In this document: positions 42,315 through 55,700 of the stretch, in pieces
Numbering within the stretch: the first letter of the stretch is position 1
Layout of the letters: each line of letters starts with the position of its first letter
Origin: Prunus persica
Taxonomy: Eukaryota; Streptophyta; Magnoliopsida; Rosales; Rosaceae
DNA: 64,000 nt
Direction of reading: 5' to 3'
Assembly: GCF_000346465.2 (NCBI RefSeq)
Contig: NC_034016.1
Span: 15,102,786 to 15,166,785, forward strand
Translations under genes and position numbers: made by a program
The notes under the pieces: generated by a model
What the model saw: the letters and a program-made list of their open reading frames with translations, nothing else
What the model was told of the DNA's origin: nothing
The model's database searches: none

Positions 42315-45300
42315 ATGGAGCTTGTAATTAACTTCTTCTTCTTCTTCTCCATCACCTTTTTTTTCTCTCAACCCTCTGACCCATCTCTGGTTTTTTTTTT
42401 TTTTTTTTACTTGCAGAGACTCGTTATCATTGCAACTCTGTTGGCTACCATTTCTCTCCTTGATCTTTCTTCGGCCCGCAAGGTTTCAACTTTTTAATTT
42501 ATTTCTCCTTTCTCTTTAATACAAAACTGAAAACCCATTTCATTTGTTGTTAATTTATAAGCATTTGCTCAACTTAAAATCGACACCAACCATTTTTCAC
42601 TCTGTTTGCTCTGTTTCCTCTGTTTTCTGCAATTTCCAGGAGGGGCAGAAATGCATCAAGAACAGCGACTGTGACTCGGGCTTGCACTGCGAGACGTGCG
42701 TTGCAGACGGCAACGTGGTGCCCAAATGCACCAGAACCCAACCCATAAACCCCATTTCTCAGGTACCCAATTTGTTTTATTTTTTCAGTTCATTTTCAGT
42801 TTGGTCTGTCTGCAACTGTTTGATGTGGTTGTGCATTTATACATGAACAGGTCAAAACGCTGCCGTTCAATAGGTATTCGTGGTTGACAACCCACAATTC
42901 GTTTGCGAGGTTAGGTGAAAAGTCGGCTACTGGCTCTATAATTCTTGCTCCTACTAATCAGCAAGACTCCATTACCGATCAGCTTAATGTATGCCTCTTT
43001 CTGTCTTCTATATTTTTATGCATATATTAATTTGTTTTCTAATTTCATGGAAGCTATAACGAACTTCTTGTTTGATTCTCGGGAAACTTTGAAGAAAATC
43101 ATTGAAGAAATGCGTGTGTTTTGTGTTTGTTGTGTGTTCTTTTTTCTTTTATTTGACCGAGGAGAAGAAAGAATTTTTTTTAAGAACAAAACAAGAGGCC
43201 TAGAATTGAAGGCCACGCGGTGAGGCCCTGTCACTTATCGCATTGATGATATTCAATAGATTCCTAACCGAAAAAAGGACCACACCATGCTTTATTAAAC
43301 GAGGAAGTGTGAATGGTGATAGCCGAGTGGAAAATTATTTTAACTTGTAATGTGGGTGTGTGAGAAATTTCAAATTATCGTTTGTATTAAAAAAAAGTGA
43401 AAAAGTTGAAAGTGGGTCTTTGTTTATGTTTATATTTTTCTTTTTATCTGAATTTTTGTGCATAATAGTATCATCTGGGTTATGGGAATTAGCAACTCAG
43501 CAAAATATTGAGGTTTGGCATGAAAAATGATAGTTCAATTCAAGGTTCATATGGGCTCCAATAAGTAATACTGGACACTCTTGAATGTGGGTTCTCACGC
43601 TAGGTTTTGATGTGAATATTTGAAATTTCCAATTCAGGTAGTCTTGGTTGGCTGTTATGTGACCTATTTGTTGCATGCAAAAATAGGACTATAAATTGCA
43701 TAAGCACTTTAGAATCAGGTAAAAGAACTCAAAAAGCACTTCTTAATTAAGAAGGAAGAAAAAAATTTGTAAGACTACGAGTCTTGGCTTGCCCGGCAAT
43801 ATCCATCAATTGTGCATGTAGAACCGTTGAAGGATTGGCCAAAGTGTTAGACTTTTTACCCACCATTTTTTAAGACCAAATTATTATGGAATTAGGTGTA
43901 TTTTGACTTTGATAATTTCCTCTTCCTCTATTTTCTAATTGGGGAAGAAGAGAATAAGCATACATCCAAAAGTAAAATATATAAATATATTTTGATGATG
44001 ATGATGATGATGATAATGATGATGATCACCACAACTACTTGCAAGATACACCCGTCATGCTTGCTCTATAATATAAGCATCACTCTACCAAAAGAGCGAA
44101 AATATTGCACATAGATAGAAGTTTTAAATAGCTAGTGGAAAAATAAAAAAAATCAAAATTATATATTTCAAAATATTATTATGATAATTTTTCAAAATGA
44201 TAAAAATAAAATATTGATATCGTGCATTATTTGTTTTCATGAATTTTATCTGTTAACAAAATGTTATCATCTTGCAGAATGGTGTTAGAGGGTTAATGCT
44301 CGATATGTATGACTTTCAGAATGATATTTGGTTATGTCACTCGTTCGGGGGCAACTGCTACAACATTACATCTTTTGTAAGTATAGATGCGAAATAATGA
44401 GTTGTTGCCAATAATTTTTTATTAAAATGTCAATTAGCATCTTAATATCTATAATTACTGGTTTAGATTAGATTAAAGTAGAATGTCATTTGTATTAAAA
44501 AAAAAAAAAATTACTGGTTTTCATTATGTCCATTAAGTGATGAACTAATGAAAATCTTAAGTTGATGAAGTTTAATTGAGTACCACATAAATGGGAAACC
44601 TGGTTTCTGTGAGAGTAACACGATAGGTGGTTATGACTCAAACCGTCATTAAATTTGAATTTAAAGATGATATTTTCTAAAATTGACTAAATTGAATAAT
44701 TTTCTGTTTATATTTATTAAAAGCATCTTTAAAATAGTAGTACTGATTAATCTACAATCTGATTTATCAGCAACCTGCCATTAATGTTCTCAAAGAAATT
44801 CAAGCATTTCTTCAAGCAAACCCATCAGAGATTGTGACCATCATCATTGAAGACTACGTTACATCACCAAAGGGCTTGACCAAGGTGTTTGATGCTGCTG
44901 GCTTGAGAAAGTTCTGGTTCCCAGTGTCAAGAATGCCCAAAAATGGCGGAAATTGGCCAACAGTTGCTGATATGATCCAGAAAAATCAGCGTCTGGTGGT
45001 TTTCACTTCGAAACGAGCAAAGGAGGCCAGTGAAGGGATTGCCTACGAGTGGAACTACGTGGTAGAAAACCAATGTGAGTCCTAATTTTGATTTTGAACA
45101 TGTTATTTTTTACGTTGATATTGTGCTTATGTCTAAAATTACATCGCTTAATTTGAAACTTGATTCAGATGGAAAAGGTGGCATGATTGCCGGGTCGTGT
45201 CCAAATCGCGCAGAATCATCTCCCATGAACACAACAACAAAATCATTAGTCCTAGTAAATTATTTTCGAGATGTTCCAGACGTAACCCAAGCTTGTAAAG

Positions 45301-45882
45301 ATAATTCAGACTCATTGCTTCGCATGGTCAATACATGTTCTGATGCCGCTGGTAAAAGATGGCCTAACTTCATTGCAGTTGATTTTTACAAGGTATATGA
45401 ATATTATTTTCCACAATTAATTTAAAATACTAGCAAAACAAAATTAGATGGATGCTCAATTTAGTGTGTGTGTGTATAAATGTACTTTCAGAGGAGTGAT
45501 GGCGGGGGAGCTCCTAGTGCAACAGATGTGGCAAATGGTCATTTAGTTTGCGGGTGTGGAACCATCGCCAACTGCAAGGTGGGTAATATATATCCCGTGT
45601 ATAAATCTCCGATATGTTATGTTATCAGATTATCAATCTGAACAAGAAATTTAAATAAATATTAACCTAATACGTTCGTTTAGGTGCACGATACTTATTA
45701 ATGTATTCTTGTGTACACAGACCAATATGAGTTTTGGAGTATGTTCAGAGCCTGAGGCTGATGTTATCCCTACAGCTGCACCAACAAACACCAACTTGGG
45801 TTATTCAAATAGGGGGCCAGTTCAAATCCAGTGGTTGTTTGGGAGTCTTCTTGTGACCCTTCTCCTGTTGTTGTCTTTGTAG
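42315..45882 (+). CDS. PI-PLC X domain-containing protein, probable GPI-anchored phosphodiesterase
   Basis: Nine exons join in frame to 403 residues: 42315-42323, 42417-42482, 42640-42762, 42851-42988, 44278-44376, 44771-45074, 45169-45392, 45492-45578, 45721-45882. After a signal peptide (about 1-23) comes a six-Cys segment ([20 protein letters not shown]), then a PI-PLC X-type catalytic barrel. Its probable catalytic residues are His81 (THNSF) and His133 (WLCHS), with Arg116 and Asp121 in [21 protein letters not shown] is typical of the family. A hydrophobic C-terminus ([16 protein letters not shown]) suggests a GPI anchor at the cell surface. Family: At5g67130/At1g49740/At3g19310 type, which lacks the Y domain of classical PLCs; the substrate is unproven. 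The first exon is only 9 nt. Reading through the first intron (93 nt, T-rich, in frame) is the alternative, but the sister copy supports splicing. Confidence 0.88.
43312..43398 (+). mobile_element. SINE fragment in a PLC intron
   Basis: GTGTGTGAGAAAT, then AATTATCGTTTGTA and an A run, resembles the 3' half of the SINE at 1210-1347. It lies in the long fourth intron of the PLC gene. A shorter match of the tail (CATTTGTATTAAAAAA) is in the next intron near 44489. Confidence 0.3.
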
Positions 45883-47296
45883 ATTCTGCATTCTTTAACA
45901 TGATAAAAACAAGAAGGAAACCTAATCTCTAACCAGCATGAAGTTGACTGTCAATTTGGAATTTGAATTATTGTGTTGAATGGGACTCATGTGATCATTA
46001 AAAAGAAATTAACAGACAGAAAAACAGCATGCCTTCCAGCTTTTTGTAATTGTGGGAAACTTTTGGAGGCAATCTTTTGTCATTGTGCACATGGAGATGG
46101 AGGCATGATGGATTTTATATTTCTTTAAGATTTTCTGTGTATATCTTTTCAATTGATAACGTAATTGTCTGAATTGGGAACATTTTTGTTGGTGAGCATG
46201 TGGTGTGTTTATATATCTATATATTTGGTCTACTCTGGCTGCAGAGGTATTTATGTTTACTTCGGCTGGGAGTTGGAAGGCTTTTCATTTTGAAATATAA
46301 TAGCTCCACTAGTTTAGAGGTATTAGAATATTGATGTTATTACCAAACCCACTCACGTTTATGTTAACTGAAAAAAAATTACAAGAAGGTTTGATGTTTT
46401 TGTTAAATACTCAGCTCCTTTGTTTTTAAGGACTCAAATTGCTCCAGTCAACAGATTAGGAAATAAATAAATAAATCCAAATTTTAACATCAACATCGAA
46501 TTCGAAGTTGAAAAACAAACACACTACATGATTAATTAACCAAACTCACATTTTTTACTTCAACTTCTTACTGAAAAGCTTAAGGATATGAGTCTGGGAA
46601 ATTCAAGCTTTCAATTTTAGCAAAATTGTGGTTCCTTTTTGTTGAAATATGCTAGCTTTCAAAATTTTTTTTAAAGGTAATCTATTTTTCTCTAAACCTC
46701 TTCAAAAATGACTCTTTTTTCAAAAATAAAAAATAAAAACTTTAATTTGAGCTTGGGTTTTAGTTGTACCACAGGGAATGGGCCATTTCATTGAGAGCTG
46801 AATATGCCTCAATGGTGGAAGGTGGGCTTGGGGCTTCATTTGATGGGCTCCCAAAAAAAAAATTTATGAGCGATGGGCTACAAAAAAAATTAACTTTTGA
46901 ACAAATAGATGAAATTTTTTTCTCCAAAGTGTTCTAATAATAAACTCTTTTCTTTTCTTCCAATTATCCATCTCTCTTCCATGCAACCTATGAATTCCCT
47001 TTTACATAATGAATTTTGATCTATATACTAAGAGGCCAAAGGGTGAGAGGAAAACGTTACCAGAAACTTCCTCCTTTTACAAGCATTTCAAAGGTCATTT
47101 AAGGACATGGATGCATACACTATTGTATCAAGAAAAAGACATTTTATAAATCGCAACCATTAAATTATGTAAAACCAATCTGTCTCTTTCTGTTTTAGCA
47201 TTTGGGTCAATTTTGTTTGCCCTATAAAACAGTTCCTTATGCGTTCTGAATCCATATGTATATATGCAGCTAATCAAAGACATATTCAAATTTATC
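45883..47296. other. Spacer between the PLC gene and its broken copy
   Basis: 3' flank of the PLC gene and AT-rich spacer with scattered A and T runs. No reading frame or RNA gene was recognised. Confidence 0.4.
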
Positions 47297-49732
47297 ATGA
47301 AGGCAAGTAATTCTTCATCTTCCTCTTCTTGATGCACTCTCTACGATCTCACAATTAATTAATGTTGGCTTGCAGAAACTCGTCGTTATTGCCATTTTGT
47401 TCGGCTCAACCCTTTTTTCAGGTTCTAGTGATGAGGGCAATGTGGTAACGGTACATTTTTCCTATCATATATCGAGTCTATGAATTTACAAATCATGTAT
47501 TTAGGTGCATTTCATTTAATCTAAACTACTACAACAATCTAATGGCTAGTTTTGTTGCCACATAAAGCTAGCGTAATTCAGTAAAAATGTAACTATAGAT
47601 TAGGTTAGCTGATGTAGGAATAAGTCTAACCATTTGTAAATACAAAGACTCAAATTTTATGTATTTATTTTCGATCCAGACTTCCAATCCCATTGATCAG
47701 GTTCATATATACATAGCCTTCAGATGAATTGTTTTATCCTTTTAATTAAGAGTTCAGTTTATTTTTCATTAATTTTTTTCTGTTAAATTCTCTTTCTGTA
47801 GGTTAAAACGCTACCGTTTAATCGGTACTCATGGCCGACTACGCACAATTCCTTTGCAATGCTTGGGACAAAGTCACTGATAACTGGCTCTAACATTATC
47901 TTCGGGACAAACCAGATGGATGGCATTACAGCACAGCTTAATGTATGCATTAATTGCTCTCCCCCCCTCTTCACTTGCAACCAAAGTCATAATGCTATAG
48001 AGAGTTATTTTATTTCCTAGGTGTGAACTTTCTTGTCCCGTAATAATATATATAAGTTGCAGGTATTGTCCAGTTAAAACATAACTTGTGTTACAATAAA
48101 ATTCGTCATAAATAAAAACTTATAACGTCGTTTTAGTTAGACTCGTTGGTTGTGTCAAGTGGCATGAAAAGTCCGAACACCCCAAGCTTTTCTTGAGTGA
48201 GAAACAAGGTTATAGAATGAAGGGGATATTAATTCTCAAAATCTTGTTAGCATGGGCAAATAACTAATTCTCCATACCATACCGGTTGGACTTTAGCAGA
48301 TATTAGTGGTTAATTAGAACATGTCTTTTCCTCACGATTTGATCTCTATCCTATGAAAATTGATTTTGTAGACTAATGGAGAAGTAAACATCTCTCATGC
48401 AGAGTGGTGCTAGAGGGTTAATGCTCGACATCTATGAATTCAACAATGTCGCCTGGTTATGTCACGGCCAGTGTAGCAACGGAACAGCTTTTGTATGTGT
48501 TCAAAGAGCCTTCTAAACCTACATTTGAAACAAGATTATGAATGCGACAACTAATTAAGTGTTGTTATTTGTACTGTCTCACTTGACAGCAACCGGAGAT
48601 TAATGCTCCGGGCGAGATCCAAACATTTCTTAAACAAGATCCTTGGGAAATCATCACCATCATCATAGAAGACCCCGTTGAAACGCCAATGTTATTGGCT
48701 AGGCTGTTTAATATCAGTGGCCTAAAGGAATTCTGGTTTCCAGTAACTCAGATGCCGAAAAATGGTGGACATTGAACTTGAAGAGCAGAAAAGGAGGCTT
48801 CTGAAGGAATTGCCTACCAGTGGAACTACATGGTAGCAAACCAATGTAAGTCCTTCTTACCATCCTTTTACAAGATTGATGGATCGTATGTACCTAGAGT
48901 CATCAAAATTTGTTCTAAATTGTAGTCATCAAGTTCAAGTGTGTGACATGACAATATCTTTTTTGTTAATCATAAATGCATTCTGACATGAAGTCATGAA
49001 TATGAATTCTGTGTTCATCAGCCGTTGATGCATTTTAAGACTCACTTACATTAACAGTCGAGAGTGTGTGCGTAGACAGTTATCCATTAGTCCGATTTAG
49101 TAATTGAAGTATAGGTTAGCTATATGGGCTTGGCTGCAGATTTCAATACCTGTAAACTAGCCCATGATCGTTCCGAACCCACTCAACGACCCAGACAAAG
49201 AAGATGCAAGTCCTATATAAGTTGTGGAGAGAAAATGTGATCATGTTACCTAAAACATGTAGTTTATTTGCTTATAATTTGAACCCAAGTGCATGAAACT
49301 TAATGGAGATTGGAATTTGCAGATGGGGATAATGGGATGAAAGCTGGGTCTTGCTCAAACCGTGTTGAATCATTGGACGTGCAGAACACAACCAAGTCAT
49401 TAGTGTTCATGAACTTCTTTTCAAGCAATCCAAACCTCCTTAATGCCTGCAAAGATAACTCAGCTCCCTTGCTTGACATGCTCAAAACCTGCCATGTAGC
49501 TGCTGGCAATCGATGGCCTAATTTCATTGATGTTGATTTTCACCTGGTAATTACTTACTACCACATCCACTTCAAATAAATAAATAAATAAAAGATTGCA
49601 TCATGTAATTATTTACTAAAATATAATTGGCTATGAATTTTGCAGACAAGTGAGGGTGGTGGCGCCCCAGAAGCTGTGGATTTTGCTAACGGTCAATCGG
49701 TTTGTGGGTGTAATCATATCACCCTTTGCAAG
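47297..49732 (+). pseudogene. Tandem PI-PLC X-domain pseudogene
   Basis: Seven exon-like blocks match the intact neighbour: 47297-47302, 47376-47444, 47802-47942, 48403-48492, 48590-48845, 49323-49546, 49646-49732; the last two have exactly the neighbour's exon lengths (224 and 87 nt). Breaks: the block for the six-Cys exon is missing; the 48590-48845 block lacks 48 nt (16 codons after MPKNGG) and has two in-frame TGA codons there; and no equivalent of the last exon was found, so the GPI signal is gone. Catalytic-site motifs THNSF and WLCHG survive. The first donor would be GC (AAG/GCAAGT) rather than GT. Any product would stop in the middle of the barrel. Confidence 0.85.
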
Positions 49733-52700
49733 GTCGGTATTGACTACTTTAATATTTACCAGCAATCCCACTCCCCAAACACTTTACATCCAAAAAATTA
49801 GATTGTTATCTTTCAATAAGATTATTTTTTTTATTTAAACCCTAAATGTTATATTAGCTTTTAGTTTTGACCTAGGTATTGTAAATACCTCCTTTGTTAA
49901 AAGAAATATAATTCTTTTAAAATTATATTAGCTTTTATCGTGCGGATGCCATGTATTTTATACTATCTTTCTCTTATTTTCTCTTTGTTCACAATGATGT
50001 TCGCACAATAATAACGTGCAAACGTTTGAATGAGAGAATAACTGCATATATATAAATCTAAACTTGTAGTGGTGAGTCGTCCAGTTGAGAAATATTATAT
50101 GAGCAAAGCAGTCAGCTCCTAGAGCCTTTGGCATCTTTGGTTAGGGGCCAAGAAATAAAAGTATATGGGGGTAACTGCAGCTAATTAGTCTCTGGTCGGG
50201 ACTAAATTAATATGCATGAATCAAGGACACTTTGCATGCGTCTAAATAATTTAACATACGAATCCCTTCTGTGCAGGGCTCAAGAAACCTTAATTCCTTT
50301 ATTTTAGGGGGGATTTAAGGTTGATTATACATTAACAATTTAATCAAGCTTGGCTCAATGTCCTTCTGTTCAAGCACTCTGATCGAAAACAAATATGTTG
50401 GCTTAGTTAAGTTAATCAAGCACTAAGAAATACATGGAATATATATGATTCGTAGGTCGATGTGGGGGGAATTCTGTTTTCGAAATGTGTCATCATATGA
50501 CTTGTCATAAAAAAGCAACAATTTTTTTCCTTCATATTATATAGCATTAAGCTCATTTGCTTGCAAATTAATAAACAAATTACGAAATATTCTCGAGCGA
50601 TTAGACGCAAAGGGCATACATACTGTCTTGATTAATTTGCCTAATATACACCTATTACAATTTTATTAGGCAAATCAATAAAACTTGTGGAATATTGAGC
50701 ATACATATTGTTTTAGTCAACTGACTTAATTCACGTCTGTCTGCATAACTAATAGACGTATTGCAACCATGTTGGGCTAATCAGTAAAATGATCATACAC
50801 CTATTTATCCTTGTGGACTTTTTGCAAGGTAAAAGATCCTTTTTTTTCTTGCACAAAGAAAAATAATTCTCATCTACTCAATGCAATCCAACACCTATGA
50901 CAACAATGGGCTATCCACTATCCAATTAGAGACAAGTTTCCAACTATCAATCATGCACAAACAAAATAAAAAAATAAAAAGCCTTCTAGAAATCGCACAT
51001 AATAAAGTCATGTCCAATTAACCCAAGTTTTAAATTAATTGTGAGGGATTAACACCTGAGTGTTGATGGCATATCGTGCATGCAATTTCTCCCTCCGTGG
51101 ATGGAGCATAGATTTTCCACCCACCTAATTATATGCGCAGCAACGTTTATTTTATAATATAAGATACGAAAATTGGATTGGTAACAGTTGCCAAGTTTGA
51201 AAGCATACAATTATAATATTTATATATGCTTGAATACAGTGAGGCCATTTCTCAGTTTGACTGCTTGCATCATAATCCACATGATCAAAACATTATCCAT
51301 ATTCTACCCTTCATAAATCTACTCATTTGGTCCGCGCGTGCTGCCATGAAGAGCTTTTATTTATTTTTATTTTTTTTTATTTTATTTAAACACAGATATA
51401 GAGAGAGATAAACATTGTTTGACTATTTGAAACTAAAATAAAACATTACGTTTATAGAATTATCAGCTAATGTGGTCATTATTCAATGAAATGACATATC
51501 CTCTCCTGTAAACCACTTGACTATGTTATAGATCGTTAAGTATAGACTGGTGACATGTTCCTGTCGTTTTAATCAAGTATCATAATTAGTCTATGCTAAG
51601 AGCAACATATTCAATTACGTATCACAGTTTGAGATTACTAGTCTGTAAGTAATGTCATTTTCTACTCGATTAAATCCCCGTTGACACATCCTCGTGAAAA
51701 CTCCTAATTACTGTACAAATTAGGGGAAAAAACAGTTATGAGTTTGGGGTATTGGTTCTTAAAAGTAGTGTGGAAGGAAAACTTGTGTTTGCCAATAACC
51801 AAAAAGGATATAACTTTTTTTTTTTTTTTTTCTTTTCACTTTTTGAACAAAACAAAAGAAAATAAACCTCTCTCGTGGCATCCAATCACCCATTTCTCAA
51901 TGAGTTGAAATTTGAATGTTCACACTTAGGTGTCTTGTAGCTTTGGGCGAAAACAAAAGGGCCACGAATTGAGAACCCTATGCACACATACAAAAATGTT
52001 GTCGAAAATAGAAGTTACATAGATGGACCACATCAGCATCACAATCAAAGATGACACGTGGTGCAACAATGGACCACCCACGTGGAAAGTGGATTGAATT
52101 ATTTGATTGATAGGATTATAGGACCACAAAGCTGACAAAAACCCTAGGTCTAATCACAAACCCAACTAAGCTTACACTAAAAATTTAGAATCGAATCATT
52201 TTTAGGGGTTGAAAACAAGCTGCTTAATCTATAATTAATGTGTGGATTATGAACAACTCATCCACTATCGAGACATGTAGGCCTCTCGGACGCATCCCCT
52301 TAGAAATTAGTAAACTAATCTCACAAAAAGTTGGGCTTTCAAGCACTTTAATGAATTTTTATTATTGTAAAGAAAGATTTGATTAGTTGGTTCCCTACTT
52401 TAATTATTGGATTAAATTAGTTGGGGGAATGGTTGCTCCCATAACATAAACAAGATCTGTTGAGCATTAGGATAATAGAGAATCAAAAACCAAAGCAATA
52501 TGCTGGAATCCTTTTTTATGCTAATGGAAAAGGTTGATTCGATTCACACTTAGTTATGGGGGAGAATGGATTGTCACGGAAAAAGTTTGGCTCGTTAAAA
52601 ATGAGGAGGCTCCTCTTCAATGCAATTGAAATTTTGATACTTGTCAATTTTATTAAACTCTTTTTTTATCTGAATTTTTTTTAACTTTTTTTATTTTGGA

Positions 52701-55700
52701 ATTTGACAAGTGTCAAAAATCTCATTTGCTTTAAGGAGGAGCACTTTCTTAGTTAGAATTTAACTAAATTTCAAATATAAAATAAATAAATTGACAATTA
52801 ATATAACATATATATTTAATTAATTAACAAAATGATACTTATGCATGTAGAAATAATATAGTTTTTAGGTTTCTGCTCTCGCTTGCGGTTGAGCAGGTAA
52901 GGCTACTCATTAGACTAGCGACCGAGCTCGTATGAGTAGAGAAACTCGCTTAATCTCCAACGACATTGGCCTGTTTTTTGGTACTAATTACGTTTCCTAT
53001 CAATAATTCTCTCAAAACAATAATATATAGAGCAAAAAAAAATAATCAGTTAATGAGTTAATACAACGTTAACCACATAAATTGAGTACCTTGTTTGATT
53101 GTAAACTTTGCTTTATGAGGATTGAAGATATATGTTGTCTAACAGTCTATACCATTAGGAGAGCTTTATGGTAAGATTTTTTACTTTATGGGATATAAAA
53201 TTGGGATAATAGAAATATTGCACCTAAAAGATGAATATCTTTGGTTCTGATGTGACAATGAAGTCAAATTAGTATAAGCTATAGTAATCTAACAATAATA
53301 ATATGCTTCTTTACGTGATCCTCCACTTAAACTGAACAATGATATATAGGAACAAGGGTGGTTAGTGGGTTAAATCTCTTTTTAATAAAGAAAACAAATT
53401 AAAATAAAGTATGATTTCTGGCTCTTCTTTTTTCAGATTTTCGACTAAATAAAGTTAGAATTTAGAACATAGATTGACGATCTTATATGCATTCATTCAC
53501 AATAACAAAGAATAAAAGCAAGCACTATCTTTTTATTTTCCACTTTATATTTTGACAATAAGGAATTTTTAAGATCTGGTTTATTGAAGGGTCTACAGTA
53601 ATGTAATGGATTGGTCACCCGCATTATCTCTCAAATGCAATAATTAGGTGCTCTTAAGCATAGTTTAGTGATAACCTAACCTACTTACTTAGAGCTAACT
53701 TAAAGGTTAAGGTGCTATGGGGTTTTAAACATATGATCGATGGTTTGTATGTCAAGACTCTTTTTCACTAGCCTAGATACCTTTTTAGCTTTTTGACTGT
53801 CTCATGTCACTGAAAAGTTTTGTTCATGTCCGCTGTACTGCTATTAGGATGATTCCCTTTATAGTATTTTTCCTTTGTACTCTCTGTTTGATCTAATAAA
53901 CTTATATCGCTTTTTTATCCAAAATAAAATCCTCTCTATGGATCAACCCTACAAGAAATTCTTCTAAACGACACCTCTCAAAATTATTAAAAAGATGATC
54001 AATTGTGTAAAATGTTGAGAATCTCTATTTTGTCAGCTTTTATGCCATTGTTTGCCCCTTTCTCTTTCATGTTAAAACTTGCTTCCAAACTCTTCAATTG
54101 ATATATATATATATATATATTTCTTTCAGGCTGGCCTAATCCTCTTGATTATTGATCATGTAACTTGTTTATCGTTTGCAATAATATAATACCATTTTTT
54201 TTTGGTTCTAAAACTAAAATAAAATATCAAATGTATCCACATACCGACATACTTATAAAATAATTTTTTTAAATAATTTCGAATATATCTCCAAAATGTG
54301 AATTAAATTACAAGGAATGTTAATCTCGCGTTTTCACACCTACACGTGTGAAGGCAGAAGCCATGGGACAAAGTTATTACAAGGTGGGGCTCGCAAAACC
54401 GTACATGGACCCTGGTGTCAAAGCATGCGGTCAAAAGAATAAAAGAGCCTCTCATCTCATCTTAGCTGGCAGCACGTGCCAGCGAGGTAAAAGTGCACGT
54501 GCACAGAGAGAGTGAGAGAGAGAGAGAGAGAGAATTTTAATTTAATTAAATTGAGGCACCGAAAATAGTAAAAATATCGGTGGACCGGCGAGCAGGGTGT
54601 GCCGGGTTGACCAGGGACAAGAGGGTCACACCAACTCACCAATGTGGGCTCATATGGCTCGTGGGGCGCACTGTAGAAACCACCCGTGTGTGTTTGGCGT
54701 GGCCACCGCTAAATGACACCGTTTGGTGTTCATCTCTGACTCTAACTTGGTCAGTGCTGCTGAATCTTTATCTCAGTTTTATCGGGCAAGTAAAAGGTTC
54801 ACACTCTGAACCACTGGTAGTACTTTTTTATTTTTATTTTTGTCCAGGTAGTTGTTATTTTGCACGAGTTTGCCAAACATGTTTTACTTGAATTTTTGAT
54901 GCTGTTGCAGTATCCTAAGAAAAGGAAGACCTCTTTTGAAACTACAAAAGAAGGTAAAAATTGGAATATTGCAGAGTAGGGATGTGGGTGAGTATTATCC
55001 ATATGTCGGCTTCCTTTTAAATTTATAATAATGAGATAGGAATTAATTTGGGTCGGTAATTTTTTGGCCGAATCATTACTGATATGGTTAGTTCAGTTAA
55101 GCTCTAAACTAAACTAAGTTAAATTGTGTCTCGTTGAACTCTTAACTAATATGGTTAGTTAACCTAAATCCTAAACCTAGAAAACTGACTCAAAAAATCC
55201 AATGAACATTGAAGAAACCCTGGATGCCTTTTGTCTCTTTTTATATTAAAATAAGAGAGCGACTCTTGATTTATATGACATAATCCTAAGGATGTCGAGA
55301 AAAAAATAGAGAAAATCAAAGATCAATCGTATAAAATCCCCTACAAATTCAATAATTGATTTTCTTAAGTTGACCCGCAAATTCCAAATTTTTCTAGAAT
55401 CATTATTACGTGTGGAAGCCAAAGTTCAAGATATGAACTTTGTAGACCGTGACAGATTTGGGATTTGATAAATTTTTTTTCCAGCCATTCACCTTTGAGT
55501 ATAAAAAAAAGATAAATTTAAGTTTTACCCATAAAAAACGAGATTCTTTTTTAAATTTATTTTTCACATTGGGTGGCAAATGAATAGCGTGCAGCAGTAG
55601 ATCCAAATTCCAGCACTGTGAGCACTGAGGAGGAATTATAGCCAATTATGTTAAGGTAGAGGTGGGGCCCAGTTAATCAACATCGTTTCTCTTATGGAAA

